From: Planctomycetaceae bacterium
GTDB lineage: Bacteria > Planctomycetota > Planctomycetia > Isosphaerales > Isosphaeraceae
Assembly: GCA_019232645.1 (NCBI GenBank)
Contig: JAFANO010000712.1
Span: 1-8,622 of the forward strand
Direction: 5' to 3'
Length of the DNA: 8,622 bases
Part shown: positions 6,307 through 8,622 of the stretch, piece after piece
How the letters are laid out: each line of letters begins with the position of its first letter
How positions within the stretch are numbered: position 1 is the first letter of the stretch
Program-made: the position numbers and the translations under genes
Notes under the pieces: model-generated
Database searches by the model: none
Told to the model about the DNA's origin: nothing
Seen by the model: the letters and a program-made list of their open reading frames with translations, nothing else

Positions 6307-7206
6307 ATGAGCGATCTGGGATTCCTTGGGCTCGGCACGATGGGCCGGCACATGGCCCGCCACCTGCAAACCGCCGGCCACCGGTTGTACCTCCGCGGCC
6401 GAAATGACGCCTCGCGGTTGCCGCCAGAGCTGCTCGAGCGCGGCGCCGTCGCCTGCCACTCCGGGCGCGAGGTCGCGGAGCGCGCCGAGATCGTCTTCCT
6501 CATGGTGCCCGACTCGCCGGACGTCGGGGCGGCCCTCTTCAGCCCCGACGGCGTCGCCGAGGGCCTGTCGCCCGGCAAGATCGTCGCCGACATGAGCTCG
6601 ATCTCCCCGATCGAGACCAAGAGCTTCGCCGAGCGGATCCGCGCGCTCGGCTGCCCGTACCTCGATGCGCCGGTCTCCGGCGGCGAGATCGGCGCGGAGC
6701 AGGCCACGCTCACAATCATGGTCGGCGGCGACGAGCCGACCTTCGAGCGCGTCCTGCCGCTCTTCCGCCTGATGGGCAAGAATATCACGCTGGTCGGCGG
6801 CAACGGCGACGGCCAGACGACCAAGGTGGCCAATCAGATCATTGTCGCGCTGACGATCGAGGCGGTCGCCGAGGCGCTGCTGTTCGCCTCGAAGGCGGGG
6901 GCGGACCCGGCCAAGGTGCGGGCGGCTCTGCTCGGCGGCTTCGCCTCGTCGCGCGTCCTCGAAGTGCACGGCGAGCGCATGATCAGGCGCGCGTTCGACC
7001 CCGGATTTCGCATCGAGCTTCATCAGAAAGACCTCAATCTCGCGCTCGCCGGGGCGCGGGCGCTCGGGCTCAGCTTGCCGAACACGGCGAGTTGCCAGGA
7101 GCTGTTCAACGCGTGCGCCGCGCGGGGCGGTGCGAAGTGGGACCACGCCGCCCTCGTCCGTGCGCTCGAGTGGCTCGCCAACCACGAGGTCGCGCCCGAG
7201 GCGTAA
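6307..7206 (+). CDS. glxR: 2-hydroxy-3-oxopropionate (tartronate semialdehyde) reductase
   Basis: This beta-hydroxyacid dehydrogenase reduces tartronate semialdehyde to D-glycerate with NAD(P)H, completing the glyoxylate-to-glycerate route. The product has 299 residues (GlxR/GarR about 292-296). It shows the Rossmann motif GLGTMG (8-13), the substrate loop DAPVSGGEIGAE (120-131) with Ser124, the catalytic-lysine segment GQTTKVANQ (169-177) with Lys173 and Asn176, and KDLNLAL (241-247) of the all-helical C-terminal domain. ATG 6307 is chosen because family homology starts there and GGGAGAG (6294-6300) precedes it by 6 nt. The frame is open further upstream, but that part lies inside hyi. A single base separates it from the hyi stop, so the two are translationally linked. 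GarR and 3-hydroxyisobutyrate dehydrogenase are close relatives; the gcl-hyi context decides in favour of GlxR/GarR. Cofactor preference cannot be settled by eye. Confidence 0.93.
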   Translation: MSDLGFLGLGTMGRHMARHLQTAGHRLYLRGRNDASRLPPELLERGAVACHSGREVAERAEIVFLMVPDSPDVGAALFSPDGVAEGLSPGKIVADMSSISPIETKSFAERIRALGCPYLDAPVSGGEIGAEQATLTIMVGGDEPTFERVLPLFRLMGKNITLVGGNGDGQTTKVANQIIVALTIEAVAEALLFASKAGADPAKVRAALLGGFASSRVLEVHGERMIRRAFDPGFRIELHQKDLNLALAGARALGLSLPNTASCQELFNACAARGGAKWDHAALVRALEWLANHEVAPEA

Positions 7207-7239
7207 CCCCCCGGTGGTCGATCCGTCAAGTCGTCTGGT

Positions 7240-7299
7240 ACCGGGGACGGCCGCGATCCCCGGTCGGCGTCGGGGCCGGAGTCGTTGGTATCGGCCCCG
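7240..7299 (+). terminator. Tandem GC hairpins after glxR
   Basis: Two perfect 8-bp stems follow the glxR stop. ACCGGGGA/TCCCCGGT (7240-7247 with 7257-7264) has a 9-nt loop. CGGGGCCG/CGGCCCCG (7271-7278 with 7292-7299) has a 13-nt loop. They start 34 nt after the stop, where transcription of gcl-hyi-glxR should end. Neither is followed by a T-run. A termination or 3'-end-protection role is inferred from position and stem strength. Confidence 0.5.
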
Positions 7300-7370
7300 G
7301 ACGAACGGGCGGCGATGTCCTTTCCATGGCTGGGGACCGCCGCCACCCAGGTCCCTGCATTGCACACTCC

Positions 7371-7577
7371 TCACCAAACCTCAACCTCATCGAGCGGCTC
7401 TGGAAGATCGTCAAGAGAGAGGTCCTGTCCTGCGGGTACTATGAGGATTTCGCGCGGTTCAGAGCGGCGATCGTCGACTGTCTGGATCAAGTTGAAGGCG
7501 AGCACACGTCAGCGATCGAGTCCCTGCTGACGCTCGATTTCCAGAACTTCGATGAGCCTCAAATCCTAGCCGCGTAG
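7371..7577 (+). pseudogene. IS630-family transposase, 3' fragment
   Basis: Sixty-eight codons ending at TAG 7575-7577 match the C-terminus of IS630/Tc1-mariner DDE transposases. They begin with SPNLNLIERLWKIVKREVL, in which the Glu of NLIERLW (codon 7392-7394) is the third catalytic acid, and continue through YYEDFARFRAAIVDCLDQV. The family normally has a PxYSPxLNxIE block; here homology begins at SPNLN, and upstream codons belong to unrelated GC-rich sequence. The first two catalytic Asp residues and the N-terminal helix-turn-helix are missing, and there is no start codon in the homologous part. It is therefore a dead fragment. It marks an old insertion directly downstream of glxR. The terminal inverted repeat, if kept, should lie just after 7577, but its partner is not in the window. 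Confidence 0.85.
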
Positions 7578-7656
7578 ACATAGATACTTTTCCGCTCTCC
7601 AATTTCCTCCCTTCTCCATGTCTCCGTGAGGTGTCCCCTCCTTTGATCATACTCTG

Positions 7657-7678
7657 GAGGCGGTCGCGAGAGCGCCTC
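7657..7678. repeat. Small hairpin in unassigned 7578-7782 gap
   Basis: GAGGCG (7657-7662) pairs with CGCCTC (7673-7678) across a 10-nt loop. It lies between the IS630 fragment and the decayed DUF4058 gene, a ~205-bp stretch in which I see no gene. It could be a relic of an element end, or chance. Confidence 0.25.
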
Positions 7679-7782
7679 TGAGCGAGTGGTCGGCGCTGGC
7701 AATGAACCTTCAAGTTCGTGGCGAAACTGACCATGACGAGGCAGGAACCTCGGCGTGGAAGGAAACACCACAATGAGGAGAA

Positions 7783-8123
7783 CGGAGAGATCAGCTCAAC
7801 GGCGGCCACCAGCCGCCTCCGGCTCTCCACGAAGAGCGCAGTCCCCGGATCAATCGAGGCCACCGCGACCTCGACGTCGGGCTCACTCCGGTCCATCTCC
7901 CTCGGAGTTGAAGAGGCCGACGAATCGGAGGCAGTCGCCTCCGCCGGCCACTCCCGGACGCCGACATCGGGGCGCCCTGCGGGACCGCCAGCATCGGGGC
8001 GGAGCCGATGTAGGTGCGATAGCCGGCCGGCAGGCGTGGTTTCGCCCAGCGGAGCAGCTCGGTGATCCGGAGGTGATGCATCCCCTCCCAACCCGCCTCA
8101 TCGCTCCAGTCGTGCATCGGCAT
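7783..8123 (-). pseudogene. DUF4058-family gene, frameshifted and truncated
   Basis: From ATG 8123 the minus strand encodes MPMHDWSDEAGWEGMHHL and then LPAGYRTYIGSAPMLAV, the typical N-terminus of DUF4058-type proteins that are common in planctomycetes and have no known function. Homology then switches frame near 7975-7985 to GRPDVGVREWPAEA and onward to SEPDVEVAVASIDPGTALFV and LVAAVELISP. The shift is equivalent to the loss of one base (or gain of two). After VELISP, at about 7783, the family sequence (normally ..SPRNKDRP.. and more than 100 further residues) ends and unrelated sequence begins. The gene is broken twice, by frameshift and by 3' truncation, toward the IS630 fragment. A sequencing error could explain the frameshift but not the truncation. 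Confidence 0.72.
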
Positions 8124-8303
8124 GCGTCGTCCCCAGCTTCAATGATGCTCGGCTCCATCATCCCGACCGCGTCACCAATTCGCCAGTATTTGCCGCGCTC
8201 CGGCCATCATCCTCCCGATCCGTCGGACCCGCCGCGCGTGACCTAGACTCGCCATAGCGGGTGTTGTTGCGATCGCGTGGTCATCGGGGACCGGGAGGCG
8301 GGC

Positions 8304-8622
8304 ATGGAGTGGACGCGTCGACTCACGCCGGGGGTGCCGGACCTAGTCTTCGGGCTCGTCCTGGTCCTGGTCTTGATTGGAGGCCGAACAGGGTTCTTGA
8401 GCGACCCCGGCACGTTCTGGCACGTCCGGCTCGGTCGCGAGATCGCGCGCACGAGGGACGTCCCGCGTTATGACGCGCTGACGTCCAGCCGCGACCGCGT
8501 CGCGTGGGTGGACCAGTCGTGGGCGTTCGACCTGACGCTGGCGTCGGTGGTCGATCGCTGGGGGTGGTCGGCGGCGATCGCGGCGACGGCCCTGGGGCTG
8601 GCGGCGCTCTACGGCGCCCTGG
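8304..8622 (+). CDS. Membrane protein, possibly GT-C glycosyltransferase-like (5' part only)
   Basis: An open frame runs from ATG 8304 off the right edge (106 codons seen). GGAGG at 8294-8298 lies 5 nt before the ATG. A first hydrophobic segment spans about residues 12-27 (LVFGLVLVLVLIGG core), and a second begins near residue 88 (WSAAIAATALGLAALYGAL). The loop between them contains SDPGTFWHVRLGREI (33-47) and RVAWVDQSWAFDL (65-77). A DPGTFWH-type motif in the first external loop with a DQSW-type motif resembles large multi-pass membrane proteins of planctomycetes that look like GT-C glycosyltransferases. The Asp34 position would fit the acidic residue that GT-C enzymes carry after the first helix. 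Function is inference; only the N-terminus is visible. It appears unrelated to the glyoxylate operon. Confidence 0.75.
   Translation, partial: MEWTRRLTPGVPDLVFGLVLVLVLIGGRTGFLSDPGTFWHVRLGREIARTRDVPRYDALTSSRDRVAWVDQSWAFDLTLASVVDRWGWSAAIAATALGLAALYGAL

Noticed and set aside
5268..6833. 521-codon minus-strand frame across hyi and glxR
   Set aside because: It overlaps two well-supported genes and spans their boundary, and its composition is typical of a high-GC shadow.
7718..8246. Plus-strand open frames of 115 and 163 codons opposite the DUF4058 remnant
   Set aside because: Pro/Arg/Ser-rich shadows. The minus strand carries the recognisable family phrases.

Overview
This is a GC-rich bacterial window. 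Its core is a two-armed glycolate/glyoxylate catabolic locus, surrounded by insertion-sequence debris and decayed genes. The base composition, a decayed DUF4058-type gene and the style of the large membrane protein at the right edge suggest a planctomycete of the Isosphaeraceae type. That placement is a family-resemblance inference, because no rRNA or marker gene is present.

Left arm (minus strand, 1-2458): glcD, then glcE, which runs off the left edge. These encode two subunits of the FAD/Fe-S glycolate oxidase (glycolate to glyoxylate). The Fe-S subunit gene glcF is not in the window and could lie further left. A 995-bp non-coding stretch (2459-3453) separates this arm from the right arm. 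It holds a probable transposase scrap, an AT-rich patch with a MITE-like inverted repeat, a sigma70-like promoter candidate and an operator-like palindrome just before gcl.

Right arm (plus strand, 3454-7206): gcl (glyoxylate carboligase), hyi (hydroxypyruvate isomerase) and glxR (tartronate semialdehyde reductase). Together the two arms take glycolate through glyoxylate and tartronate semialdehyde to D-glycerate. Glycerate kinase and any dedicated regulator are not in the window. The 221-bp gcl-hyi gap contains a perfect 13-bp hairpin. hyi and glxR are separated by one base. Two GC-rich hairpins follow glxR.

Right flank (7207-8303): a 3' fragment of an IS630-family transposase, about 200 bp of unassigned sequence, and a frameshifted, truncated DUF4058-family gene on the minus strand. 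At 8304 a new plus-strand gene for a membrane protein, possibly GT-C-like, begins and runs off the right edge.

The most interesting observation is in Gcl. The position occupied by Val51 in E. coli Gcl, where the canonical catalytic glutamate of ThDP enzymes is missing, is a glutamate here (Glu50). I found no convincing wholly new multi-gene system. The rest is a recognisable pathway with atypical regulation-like structures and mobile-element remains.
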